This document shows positions 21,221 to 32,755 of a stretch of DNA of 64,000 nucleotides, in pieces. Source of the stretch: Mycoemilia scoparia (Eukaryota; Kickxellomycota; Kickxellomycetes; Kickxellales; Kickxellaceae); the NCBI GenBank assembly GCA_027575805.1, contig JANBPU010000013.1:123569-187568 (forward strand). Reading direction: 5' to 3'. The stretch's first letter is position 1. Each line of letters opens with the position of its first letter. Both the position numbers and the translations under genes were made by a program. The notes beneath the pieces are model-generated. The model was not told the origin of the DNA. It saw nothing but the letters and a program-made list of their open reading frames with translations, and searched no databases.

Positions 21221-23440
21221 CTAAAATGCTTCACGACCACGGGAGTTGATTACCATTTGAAGTCGATCAAAAGTAAGGGATGAAGGTCCGAAACGATCGG
21301 TGAATGAAGGATTAGAGTGGTGGTATGATTGCTCGCTCTTCTTGGTGGGTGTCTTGGGATCATCGTGGCGGATAGCGGTAGAACTAACACTATTGGGAAG
21401 GTTCGTATAGGGATGGGGACGAGAAGAACGTAACCAGGTACTGATTGGAGTTAAAAATTTGGTTTTAAGGCTAGATTGGGTGGATTTCTTTGACTTGGCG
21501 CTGATAGCCGGAGACTTGGCAAGTGGGGAAACATGTTTAGTCGGAGTGAAAGTAAAATTGGTCTGGGTGGCAGTGTGGTTGGAAATGGATTTGGACTTGT
21601 TCTTTAACTTGGCTTTGTTTTTTACGCTGAAAGGAACCGGATCCAAAATTGGAACATCACAGCTGTTGAACTGAATAGATGTGGAAAGAGTTTTTGAAGA
21701 AGAAGAGCACAAAGTACCTGCGGTGACTGAACGAGATATTGGGTTCGAAGAAGAAATAGAAAATGGCTGAGACGACTGGGGAGTTGGAAGATCAATCGAG
21801 TTTGGGGAATTACCAGAGACGAGGGTCCCGGTTAAGGAAACAGTTGAAAGCCCAGGCGTTATTGACTTTGACAGCTCATTTTTAAGTAATTGTGATGGTT
21901 GGTGAGAAGCATTTAAACCAGCAGGATTTCTGGGAGATATGATGCGAACTCTTGAATCATGATTACTTTGGCTGGATGGGGGAGAAGTATCATTGATTTG
22001 GCTATGATATATTGGGCTTGGATGTGGAACGTCGTTATATTTGTGGGTTGATATGGCACGCTTCTTTGGAGAGGGTTTGATGGTGGTGTGGTCATTAAGA
22101 GAGAGGCATTCAGAGGGTGGGTTATATAGTGGGGAACTGTATTGTCTTCTCAGTGGTGATGTGAGAGATTTATGACCAGTAAGAACATAGTTGGTTAAAT
22201 CGTTGCTAGAACGACTGGCTGCTAAAAAGCTAGGAATCTCCGTGTTGATTGCAGCGGGTTCTGACTTTGTGGTGGGCGTACCATCGCGAGGCCATGATGC
22301 GCATGTGTCAAGGCTCATCTTGGTCGAAGATGGTGCCTGAGAAGCCTCCGAACAGCTATCACTATCCATACTCTCATCAGAAGAAATCGGATTTGTAGGC
22401 TGGATAGAATTACGCGATAAATGTGGTTCAGGAGAGGTTGAAGCATCAATCTGGCTGGTATTTTTGTATCTATAGGTATTGGGGTGAGAACCTTTGTGAT
22501 GGTCTGAGACGGATAGAGTGACAACTGGGTTGGGTGTAACGGGGGTAAGTGGCTCATTAGCACAAACTGGGTAAAAGTGTCTAGCAGCCCAATCAAGGTC
22601 AGACGGGAAGATGCGCAAGTCAAAGTCTAGGAGGAAAAGGAGCTGTTTTTCCATTAAATTGACCTCTGGAATAGAAAATACAGTTGAATATTTGGCCCAA
22701 TATTTATTTTTCGGGGAAGCATCGTTGAGGTATTTTCTAGATAAATAGGAATATTGTAGATGTTAGACAACATTATAGTGGCTAATTGTAGCACGAAACT
22801 GCGGCGAAATCTAGTATACATACCCAGTGATGATTAGTGAAGCAAGAAAAATTCGGTGGCAAGTACATTCCATTCCTAAAAAGACCAAATGGAATACAAA
22901 ACATTAGTATGAGAATGGATTGTTTGAAAAGCAAGGAGACACCAAGTGGTATTTTTGTTATTGGTTCCATATATGGGTAGGGATAATCTGTTTTAGTTCT
23001 ATGGCACAATTATTCCTGGCTTCTGGATAATGGGCGTTGTACAGAGTTAAAGACCAATGAATAGGGTGATACATACCTCTAGCCTCCTTTGGGAGCCTTT
23101 GTTTGAGACGAAGAAGGTAGACAAGAGTGCAGATAAGTGTGCCTGCTTGGACGCGTGAACGTACGACAAGATTAGTAATGAAGCTGTGCAGGGATGGGAT
23201 AGAACTTTGTGATTGCTGTGAAGAGGGGGTGTTGGGTGGTGAGGGCATGCGTCCATGATCGCCATCACCAGAGCTGTTGCTGGACTGGGATGTTGGCGAG
23301 CAGGAGATGACACTGCGAGCATGGCGGGCGATGATAGATATCATATCATTGGAGATATCGCTGTTAATAACATCGATCGTCCTTGGATCCAACTTTGAGT
23401 CGTGGATGGTGTGAATAGAGAGCGACTTTGCGTTTGTCAT
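21221..23440 (-). CDS. PHO80/Pcl-type cyclin with long C-terminal tail
   Basis: Three exons: 23440-23077, 22875-22824 and 22736-21221, phases consistent; the product is about 643 aa. The cyclin box begins near residue 33 (NDMISIIARHA) and continues through SFITNLVVRSRVQAGTL, LVYLLRLKQRLP and CHRIFLASLIITGKYLND. The middle exon (52 nt) encodes the conserved Cys-His-Arg-Ile-Phe stretch, so the gene model is well anchored. Members of this family bind Pho85-like CDKs and direct them to targets in phosphate sensing, glycogen control or polarity. Beyond about residue 215 the tail (over 400 aa) is Ser/Thr/Pro-rich with many SP/TP sites and probably disordered. That suggests regulation by phosphorylation, although no specific role can be read. 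Confidence 0.93.
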
Positions 23441-26400
23441 TGTTATATATGTGAAATTGAGATATCAAATAGAGTAAACCAATAAATAACAAGAGAGAAC
23501 AAAAGTCGGACTTGGAGATAGAGTGTGGGGATGTGAGTTCTTTTTATAGTTATAGCCGCTTCGCTTGGGTGGCAATAGAGCTATGAGAAATTGAAGCAGT
23601 TCAAAGAAGAATGCGTTGGTGCTGCAAATCGAAGTGGCGGTTTGGTTTGCAAGGAGTGGGAGTGGCTAAGAATTCTAAACTGATGCAATCTACCAGGGCT
23701 GGAGTTTGGTGGATTGGCTGCTGGTAATAGGCAAAAGTAGCAATGTTTGAAAAGTAGTTGGAACACAAAAGAGACTAGACTATGCACAGAAAGCAAGATG
23801 GAGAGATAATAGTTAATAAATAAATGGATGCGAGGGATGGAGGCCAATTTATATGCGTGCTATGGATGGGTACGAGCTCACTTATAATCGGCAGCACAGC
23901 AAAGGGGCGTGATGAAGCCACACTCGATGGACAACAAAGTAGAGTTTATGAATGTGGAAATATCTTCGTGTTCGAAATGTTTGGGTTTCAATCTCCGGGT
24001 GCCGGGCGGGTTGAACCTGGTGGGTAAAAAGGAATTGTTCGCGAAAAGCCGGTGAGAGTGATTAAATTGGTAGCCGTGCTGTGGGTTTTGTTATATCAGC
24101 CTTTCGTCTATGCTGCTGATGTGGATTTAACGCAAAAACCGTCAAGAACAGAGAGAAAGGAAAAGGCAGATTGAAAAAGAAAAGCTGCTATTTAGAACTC
24201 CACTTTGTCTCTAGGAGCCCAATTTAAGTAAAGGTTGGACGAGTTCGACTGAGACTGGCTGGCCAGTACCGTTACCACCTCCCTCAGCTTGACCTATTGC
24301 CAGGGATCTCTCAGATGCGACAATAACAGCAACTTTGCCCAAGAAATGCGTAATATTGCGAGGGTAGTAAAGACTATCCTTGTATAGGAGATATGGTGAA
24401 CACTGAGTGAGTGTACTCTATGCCCACTGTGTTGGTGGTTGGTCAGGAGGCTACAAGTGCTGCTTGGTCGCGAAGCCTTGAGTGGGCAAGCAGGACTGTA
24501 TTGGCAGGGCAGTAGCTGTTTGGAGATATCAGCCTCGCCAATGTGTCAGCCTAAGCTCGTGGTCCAGAGTAAACAGCCCAGAAAATACGAATGCTTGATG
24601 CAGAATTGCTCTGGCCTACTACTACCGCTGCACGGCTACTACTGTCAAGCCTTTCTAAGTTGGGCTGGTCGTGTGCTTTACGCAGCAATAGCACAAAATG
24701 CAATTTAGTGCTGAAATAGCCTATTTTGAGTGCGAATGGGTCTAAGCGCAATCGCTAGATCTGCTTCTATCAGCCTAGCAGCCGCAACAAAGACTGGATA
24801 CGCCAAATCCCAAAAGGCGGTGGTATGGGCAATAGAGGACCTTGGGGATTCTAACCTGGGAGGGTGAGACAGATGTGGTTGCTGTGGCGGTTGCTATATC
24901 AAGTAGGAGTGACAAAATAAAGAGACTCTTGTCAATATCCTATTCTGCAGTAAACTGCATTTGCATATCTGCTAAACAATATCGCTCGAAAAACAATAAC
25001 ATGCAAGTGTGTTGCTAGACAATTGGCTATTCTTGAACAGCTTTTGGCGATTTTTCAATATAGTACACACCACCACCACTTGAGCCCTCTGCAAACAGTG
25101 GCTCACAAGGGGAGAGTTGTGGCCGACAATGGGCCCAATGCAGATACACATTGGCATGTCCATTTTCTGCTATAATACAGATCCTGGGCACAAATCCCCC
25201 ATGAAAAGCACCTCTACCTGGTTAACCCGCTACGAGGAGCCCAGCAAGTGGATCTATGCATTGGGCTGTACGTACCTGCCTATCTGCTTATCTCTCTCGG
25301 CGTGCGAGTTTGTGTACTAGGAATTGGGAGTTTAAAAAAGCAATTGACTAGAGAAAGCTATCAAAAAGCCGTCAGAGCCGGAGAAAAGGAGTTGCACATA
25401 TACAAAGCCAGGCGCCCAGGGTTATCTGGATTCTGGAATCGTCAAAGCAGCCAACCAGCGAATCAGATGTATGGTTTGGGACCATGCGCAATCTAAAATA
25501 TTCCTAGATCTGTGTGCATCAGCCCTTGAGGACCATGCTGGCAGATTGGTTCGATGTGAAACACCAGTCCCTTATTTCTGGTCAACTCAAACATATTCCA
25601 TGTGTTACTAGCTGGCCGATAATTGTTTTATAATGGCACCACGTCAATTAGCCAGAGCCCACCTGACATCCCTTCAGAATTCGACATCATTTAAAACCTA
25701 GACCACTATTGAGCTGTAGCACCGCTAGGTTCTGGATGCAAGGAATTATGTGGCTATATATTACGCCACACGCTTTTAAAATACTACATATATCCCTGAA
25801 TATTAGGCAAAATCCATATTAAATAAATGAGACATAAATATGTCGGTTGCGAATCTTTACATTCTAACCAGCGCTTAACCCAAAACCTGTTTACATTAAT
25901 TCATGTGAGACATGGCTTTGCTTTGCTGAATACAACTAAAACACTTTATATATGCCGTATTCCAGCCAAGCATTCGAGATTGGCACACAGTAGGCTGTGG
26001 TAGCAGTTAGCCCATCGTGCTGAGCTCTGCTGGCACATGCATCAGTGCTGTGCAGCCAAGACAGCTCCTACAGCATACTTGAATTTGTGGCATAGCTGGC
26101 CATCTTGCCATGCCCAAGCCTTGGAATATGGCCAAAAGCCAGCATATGCATGCCGTTAGATCCAAAAGCTGTGTCGGTTTTATCACATATGACTGCTGCT
26201 ACGCTAGTATTTTATCCGACACATCTAACCCTAATGGCTTTGTTTCGGAGCCACAGTCGCACAAAGAATCCTTGGTAGCGCTATTATTTGGAATGTTTTC
26301 CCATCCAGCTACACGCACCAAGCGCATTGCCAACGATTCCTTTGTTCTGCGGCTGATATCAAATCGCTGATGCAAAGCGCAAACAATTCCGGGCCAGCAT

Positions 26401-29209
26401 CAAAATGACAGCCTTTGTCACACACCATGGCCAAATCGACCAAATTTAGCCATCCATGCTTGGTGAATTAGAGTAGGATTATCATGAATCTCAGCCTCAC
26501 ATTGGCAATTTGGATTAATCTGGCCGCTTTTGGCCTATGGCCCATTTTCCAATGCCTCTCTCTCTCTCTTGTAGTAGTGCTGGCGCGGCGACTGCAGAGA
26601 CGCACGTACACGGAGCTAAACTCTCATGGAATGTTTCGTATAATTTGTTTATGCAAAGGCCGTTGTTATTAGCTCAAGGTTTAGATTTAGCTTTAGCTGC
26701 AGGCCGGCAATATTTATTCCAGATGCCTATTATAGATAGATGGTGCAGCTGTATTCTATTTATGCCTGCTCGCCCATGCTTGCGACTTACTACATCGCTA
26801 TGAACTTTTTGAATTTGACGTGGCCGTCTTTATATTTGGCACATGCGTTCATTTTTAAAACAGCCGGTTACTACCATGGGCGATTCTAAATTCCTGGTTA
26901 TATTCAGCAGTTGGTGCTAAGCCAGATCATTTCGTCGGGCCAGGCTTGCAGTGTTTGTTCTCCTGCAAGCCAGCATTGGCTATAGCAATAAGCCTGTTGT
27001 CTCTGAATTTGGTAGATGTGTGCGCTGTCTCACAGCGCCAGCTAACCATTAGAGTGTATGTCTATGTCTAACACTGCACCTATAACCTAAACATAAGGCT
27101 TGCGCTGCCACATTGTCATGGACACATGTTTGTACGTCTAGCCAGACAATATGGCTGTCTCAACGAAGGTTGAGTTCTAGCGTATACTGTTTTCAGTGCT
27201 TTCTATTGCTTCTACAGTTAATTTATATATGCGATCGGTTAAAAAATAAAATAGTCGTCATTTTTCATTTAGACAATTGATGAAATCAACTCCACTGATC
27301 AGCATAATATTAAAATGGAAAGAGGGGTATTATACTTGGGTTTACCAGCGCCTTTTCGATGTATCCTTTATTTACTTTTTGCTTTTCGCGCGAATTTGCG
27401 CGTGTCCTTTGATGCGCTTGAATTAACCACGCGTGTGCCATCAATCGTGGGAGTGAAAACCTCTCAATCGCATCAATTATTAGATCTGGATCACTTGGAT
27501 TGAATATCTGCGTAATGCTTGTTGATCTAAGCCATCGATTCTCTACCAATATTGGGTGTTCATCTGAGGAGATGTTTCAACCTCAATCCTTTCGAGGCCA
27601 TTTATAGTAGCCCCATTCTGTCCACTGAACAAGAAATAATGTTGTGGGCATATGACCTATAATTTTCCAGATATGGAATTTTTGTTGTGTTATTTAAATA
27701 TTTAAGCTTATAATTATGACAATTAGGATCTCGACTCTAGTATTGGTTACACGATATTTCGTTCAGTAATGTGCAAGAATTCATTAAAGCAAAGCCTCAA
27801 ACGTCAATCTTTGTGGTTTGAGAATTGGCCTTAAACAGTATCATCATCATTCTTGAATAATATGCAGACACTTGACAAACCACTGTAGGCCATAATCCAT
27901 ATTGGCTCATACATTTAGGCTATGTTTAAATAGAACGTTATGCTGCAATGCACAGTGCCACTGAATGAACTCGTATTAAGCATTGCCTTTCCCCAGTAGC
28001 TGGTGGTGTTGTGGCCATATTTAAATCATCCGAACCTAAAGTCTCTAAATCTTTGGACAATGTCATCGCACTGGCACACTCTGATAAAAATTGTTGGGTA
28101 ATCCTACAAACAAAGCCAGCAGATTCATCCATACGAAAAATTAACTATAAGCTTGTTTTTACAAACATTCATTTATCCATAAATGTAAATGCAGCTACTG
28201 TATCGTGGCTGCGTGTAAATCATGGGCTAGGTCGTTGGTTAAGATTGAATTCAAGCTTACAGCGCATTCAAGCTTATGCTTAAATGTTCGCCACGCAATT
28301 GTCCTATAGAACACAATGTTACCTAAACGCAAGAAGCTCAGCAGTAATAGCTTTTAGGCTTTATTCCAAAGTGCCAAAAATAAGCTTGTGGTTGTCTAAC
28401 TTTAAATATTTATGGATTTGGCCAATTACTTGTATTTACCCCAACCAGCTTTGGGATGGCCATGAGTCCTTGTTGTTTATAATTGTGTTTGCGGTGTCAA
28501 AAACAACAAATATCTTTAGCACAGCATTATGCTTCTATGTTTATCCCCAAGCTACGTTAAACTTTAAACCGGGTGTTGTCGAAATAATTGTCTGGACCAA
28601 GAGTTCCATTTTTAGAAGCCTTGTTGTTATGTTATGTTATGCAGTGTAGCGACTTTAAACTTTTCAGCAAAATAATATAGACTTATTTCAAAACCAAAAT
28701 TATATACATAATGGTCAAGTCTTTAATTGTGTTTTATATAATATAGTGCCATATCCAATGGTGGTTTGTTTATATTGGCTTTATCGGTACGCAATTTAAG
28801 CTTCTTTTTGTTCCACTGTAGAGTAGCAAGCAAACCAATGACCATTACTTTGTAGAGACACGTACACTAATATTGAAGTGCATTGATGGTGGATATTGTA
28901 TATCACCATCCTAAAGAATAAATTCGCATTCTAGTAGGGTGCCACATTTGTTTAATAACAGCACGTTTTCGATGACATCGAATGAGGATTTATACTTCTG
29001 CAACTAAAGTTTGGAGGCACCTCTTCTTTGTTGAATTCATATGGCATGTAGAGTATTTTTGCAAAACAAAGTTTTCAATGAATAGTTTAAAGTTTGATAT
29101 TGTTACTTTTTAACCAAAAAAGTACATAATAAAACATTAATATGAATGATATTAAGATACAATGGTATGTTTACAAATAAGGAATAATTTGGATTATAGC
29201 ATGGTTTGT
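23441..29209. other. 5.8-kb gene-poor region, CpG-poor from about 24.4 kb
   Basis: No gene family is recognised on either strand over this stretch, the longest gap in the window. From about 24,400 to 28,700 the sequence is visibly rich in TG and CA and poor in CG, unlike the neighbouring genes; this was judged by eye, not counted. Short frames exist on both strands. A minus-strand frame at about 24223-24404 follows a possible acceptor and ends in a stop codon, and could be a terminal exon or remnant of an unknown gene. No motif supports it. The 23441-24200 part is probably the cyclin promoter. Confidence 0.5.
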
Positions 29210-31531
29210 CTAAAAATCGTCGACACCATCGTCACCACTTTCCTGATCCCAAGACATTTGATCAAGCCATTGGTCGGCATCCTGTTGAAGCTTTGCTAGA
29301 CCAGTCAAAGTCTCTAGATAGTTGTATCCTGGTGGTGGCTTAGTGTGGTCCGGGCCAGGAATAAACGTATTATTAAATGCGTTTAGCAAGAATTCAAATC
29401 CAGCCTGTTCATAAGACTGGAGGATAACAGACGAGCAAGCAGTGCATTTGTCATAAGCTTGGCCAGTTATCAGCTGTTGGTGGAAGCCTGACAAGAAACC
29501 ACGAATTTGGTGTGGTGGCTTTCCAAGCGATCCAGCGTCGTCGTCATCATCGCTACCGTTATCGTTGATACTATCCTGGCCTTCTTTATGGGCGGCAGAC
29601 CTCTGGATCCATGAAACGAGCAGTTCAACTGCTGACGCTGCTGCTATCGGAGCGACGCCTGGTCTAGTTACTGTACACTGCTGATCCAAAGTTCGGTCGC
29701 TCAGAGAATCCTGTGGGGCAACCACGTCATTGCAGAAGTAGCACCCCAATCTAATCTTGGTATTAGGCGCGTTGCCTGTAACTGTAGAATTTAGAACAAC
29801 CTCTTGGCCGATAATGCCATGCCGCATGGCAACAAATGAATCAAACCCAAGTGCTGCACAAAGAACCTTTTTCTTATGCTTAGTACCAAGGAGTGTGGGG
29901 AGCCACCGGCTTTCGCGGCTATCGGTTAGCAAAAATATAGCATCGTGTTGGGAAACGAGCATTTCCAGCTTCTCTGTGGCTTCCCTTACTTTTGCTATTT
30001 CGGATTTTGCGACTACGTGGCCTGGCATGGGGATTGACAAGGCATGGCCCTCGCTAATAACGCCCGGGAATATCCTTTTGAGTTTTTCAGCAGCACACTG
30101 TGCTTTTGGCTTGCCTCCATCAAGACAATCTTCAAATTCGAATAAAGGTTGGCGAGGTGGATTTGAAAACGAGACATTTCCGCTGTCAACAAATGTGATG
30201 TGGCAGATTCCCCAGCCTAGGAGATTGCGGGATACATAACATCCAAGTGTACCTGCCCCAAGTAGGAGACACTTTGTCGATGCTATTTCACCCAGTCTAA
30301 TATCTGGTGCCACTCGCCAACGCATTAGCTTGAGGTTTAAATCTAGAGATGTCTCTGCTATACGCTGCGGATCCATAATAGATGAAATATCAGTAACCTT
30401 TATACCATGTTTGTTGCTGCCAGTTCGATCCCATCCAACCACCTGGATGTCGTCAGGTTCAAGATTGTTGTTTTTTCCTGGACGGACGATGTTGATGTCC
30501 ATCACAAGGCTCTGGTATTGAGCAGTTTGGTCAGCCGTATTGCGACCTGTCAGTGTATTATTCCAGTCACGGAAGGATATGACTCGAATCTTTGAAGGAC
30601 TGCACGGTTGGTGTCTTACCCACGCCAGTATGTTGCGTAGCGGCCACCCTGGTTCTGTAGCTGATGATCCTGGATCTATAAAAACTATAGTTGGAACATT
30701 TCCTGAATGTTGCTCGTTTGCGTTTGCAGTATTTCTACAGACCTCTTCCCAGCTTGTTAATGGTGCTGGCTTAAATCCACCATCTTCGCTAAATGTTGCG
30801 GCGAATACCGCCGCCTTAAAAGGCTCGCTAGCATTTATATAATTGCAGGATTTCTGTACGATCTCCTTTACTTGCCATGCCGTATAGTTCTGGTATAGTG
30901 GCTTGATGCTGCTTGCGTATGTGTCTGGCGGGTTAGAAATTAGAGCGGGTATACCGACTTGATAGTAGAATTTGTACTTTTTAAGATCTCCAAAGCTGAT
31001 CAATACGAATTGGAAGAGTAGACTGGGGTTTCTTGTGGCTTCGCCAGACCAAATAGCATTTTTAATATTAAGGCCCTCATCGGTTAGTATCTGGCGGCGG
31101 TTAAGCTGCTTAAATTCCTCGATAGTATTGGTGTTAATGATGTGTCCAGGAACACAAACCCAGTCGCTCTTCAATGATTGTGATGTTGTGTTGTCTGCAT
31201 CCTCGATTTTTTCATCGGAACCAAAGGCTTCAAAGCCTAGTGAAGAGGGGGCATCTATGGTTAGCCAAGATTTTTGTATTATTCCGTGACTGTTTGAAGA
31301 ATGGCTCTCCTTATTCGACTCCTCTTCCTCTCCCTCCTGTTTTATATACCGGGCTCTTGGGCGATTGCATGAAAATTGACCGTAAATTGGTAGTTGTTTG
31401 GTACTAAGCATAGCCTTCTGTAGCTTGTAGTTTCTTAGTGTGGTCCAAAACTCGCTGCTGACCCGAGAAGTAAAGGGTTGGAAGGATACTATATCCTGGG
31501 ATTGCAAAGGACTATTCGTGGTGGTAGTCAT
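29210..31531 (-). CDS. ATG7: ubiquitin-like activating enzyme E1, autophagy
   Basis: Single exon, 773 aa. ATG7 adenylates Atg8 and Atg12, holds them as thioesters, and passes them to Atg3 and Atg10 during autophagosome formation. The N-terminal half (FTSRVSSEFWTTLRNYKL, then a block through about residue 320) is the Atg7-specific domain. The E1-like adenylation domain has the nucleotide loop GAGTLGC (425-431), the FVDSGNVSFSNP stretch and RQPLFEFEDC. The catalytic cysteine is in DQQCTVTRPG (C619). CxxC pairs typical of the family's zinc site are seen (GCYFC and CTAC). The C-terminal acidic tail ends DDGVDDF. Length and order match the family. The neighbour on the upstream side is element B3 about 350 bp away. 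Confidence 0.97.
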   Translation of the reverse strand: MTTTTNSPLQSQDIVSFQPFTSRVSSEFWTTLRNYKLQKAMLSTKQLPIYGQFSCNRPRARYIKQEGEEEESNKESHSSNSHGIIQKSWLTIDAPSSLGFEAFGSDEKIEDADNTTSQSLKSDWVCVPGHIINTNTIEEFKQLNRRQILTDEGLNIKNAIWSGEATRNPSLLFQFVLISFGDLKKYKFYYQVGIPALISNPPDTYASSIKPLYQNYTAWQVKEIVQKSCNYINASEPFKAAVFAATFSEDGGFKPAPLTSWEEVCRNTANANEQHSGNVPTIVFIDPGSSATEPGWPLRNILAWVRHQPCSPSKIRVISFRDWNNTLTGRNTADQTAQYQSLVMDINIVRPGKNNNLEPDDIQVVGWDRTGSNKHGIKVTDISSIMDPQRIAETSLDLNLKLMRWRVAPDIRLGEIASTKCLLLGAGTLGCYVSRNLLGWGICHITFVDSGNVSFSNPPRQPLFEFEDCLDGGKPKAQCAAEKLKRIFPGVISEGHALSIPMPGHVVAKSEIAKVREATEKLEMLVSQHDAIFLLTDSRESRWLPTLLGTKHKKKVLCAALGFDSFVAMRHGIIGQEVVLNSTVTGNAPNTKIRLGCYFCNDVVAPQDSLSDRTLDQQCTVTRPGVAPIAAASAVELLVSWIQRSAAHKEGQDSINDNGSDDDDDAGSLGKPPHQIRGFLSGFHQQLITGQAYDKCTACSSVILQSYEQAGFEFLLNAFNNTFIPGPDHTKPPPGYNYLETLTGLAKLQQDADQWLDQMSWDQESGDDGVDDF

Positions 31532-32755
31532 TGTAATCTTAATGCTGTCTCAAAAGAATAATGAGGTAAACAAGGTGTGTGTGATGCGATGGTGACTTGA
31601 TGCGTGACATTTTAGCCCAAACACAGTCAAGATGATGATTGGTGATTACCTGATTAGGTAAGGCAAGCCCAACTCACTGTGTCCCCAAAACCATTCGTAG
31701 TTTAAATTTTATTTTAATGCAACTCCAGTTATAACTTTTGGGCATTTTGTTTCCACACGTATAGTCTATTCAAAGATATTTGTGAAGGGGTATAGAAGAC
31801 GGCTAAATCTTTGGAGCTGCATATGCTTGCTTTATACAGCCAAGGAAAGATCCGTGTTCTTTTTAGCTCTCAAATAGAGAGGCAGACTCTCTATTAAAAG
31901 GGAACAGGCAGATACCTTCATACACTCCCTTCAAAATAAGCCCACAGGTTATACATTTTAGGTGGAGTCTCGATGATGATTGGCTGGCATCCATGGGAAC
32001 ATCCTAGTACCCTTTCAGAGGAGACTGCCAGACCATAAATTTTCCCACAGAGCCGAATTTTAATTCCAGAAAGACCAAAGCGACCCAGCCAAACTCAAAG
32101 AATGCTTTCACCAGAAAAGGCACTAAAAGTCAGACAAAGGCGGCCTTGCTATATTTTATATATCGGAATTGCCTAGCTTAACTTCAAAGGAAAGGTTTGG
32201 GTGAATTAGTTGCATACAAGGGCTGATTTGGATGGGACGTAGCCTGTTGGCTGCAAGACATTTTGGTTGCTCGTTCTGCTATTGAAAAGGCCTGTGGGAA
32301 AATGCGTGTTTAAATAGAGTCGTTATGTCAGTGCACAAAGCCAAGATGTTGAATTTTAGTGAGAACTCGATGCAGATCTTGAATGTGCACATTATGCACT
32401 GATACCTGAGAAATTGATAAAGTTGCTGATGGTTGTATCCTGGTGTTAACAAATCCTCCACATTTTAGTCCTTTTGCTCTTTCCACATTTTTGTTTTATA
32501 CACATCTACATAAAATATACTTGTCTGTTCCTTCCAGCATCCGCATCAATACCAACATACAGTACTAGCCAGATTGCACATATCCTATCTATCCAGTTTA
32601 CCCCAAGGAAGAGATTACTGTAAATCGCGTGGATAATAATAGAGATAATTAGGGTTCTCGCAAATAAGAACTAGGTTAAAGCCGACATTTGATCTGACCT
32701 ACAACATATTTGAAGGCTAGCTTATATCTCAGATTAGAGCATCATAAGCCTCACT
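31532..32755. other. divergent intergenic region between ATG7 and the giant gene
   Basis: Shared promoter space of 1.2 kb with family B copy 3 at about 31885-32025. No gene or RNA is recognised in the remainder. Confidence 0.5.
31885..32025. mobile_element. MITE-like element, family B, copy 3
   Basis: Left end CTCTCTATTAAAAGGGAAC and right end GTACCCTTTCAGAGGAGA, imperfect inverted repeats. The interior contains 'gcagataccttcata', 'cattttaggtggagtctc' and 'attggctggcatccatggg', matching B4 and B5 closely. No coding capacity. Confidence 0.8.

Noticed and set aside
24223..24404. Possible terminal exon on the minus strand
   Set aside because: It has an acceptor-like site and a stop codon and looks protein-like, but no family is recognised and upstream exons could not be put together.
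28284..28649. Plus-strand frame of 121 codons
   Set aside because: Composition is what AT-rich non-coding DNA gives; there is no motif and no neighbouring exon with matching phase.
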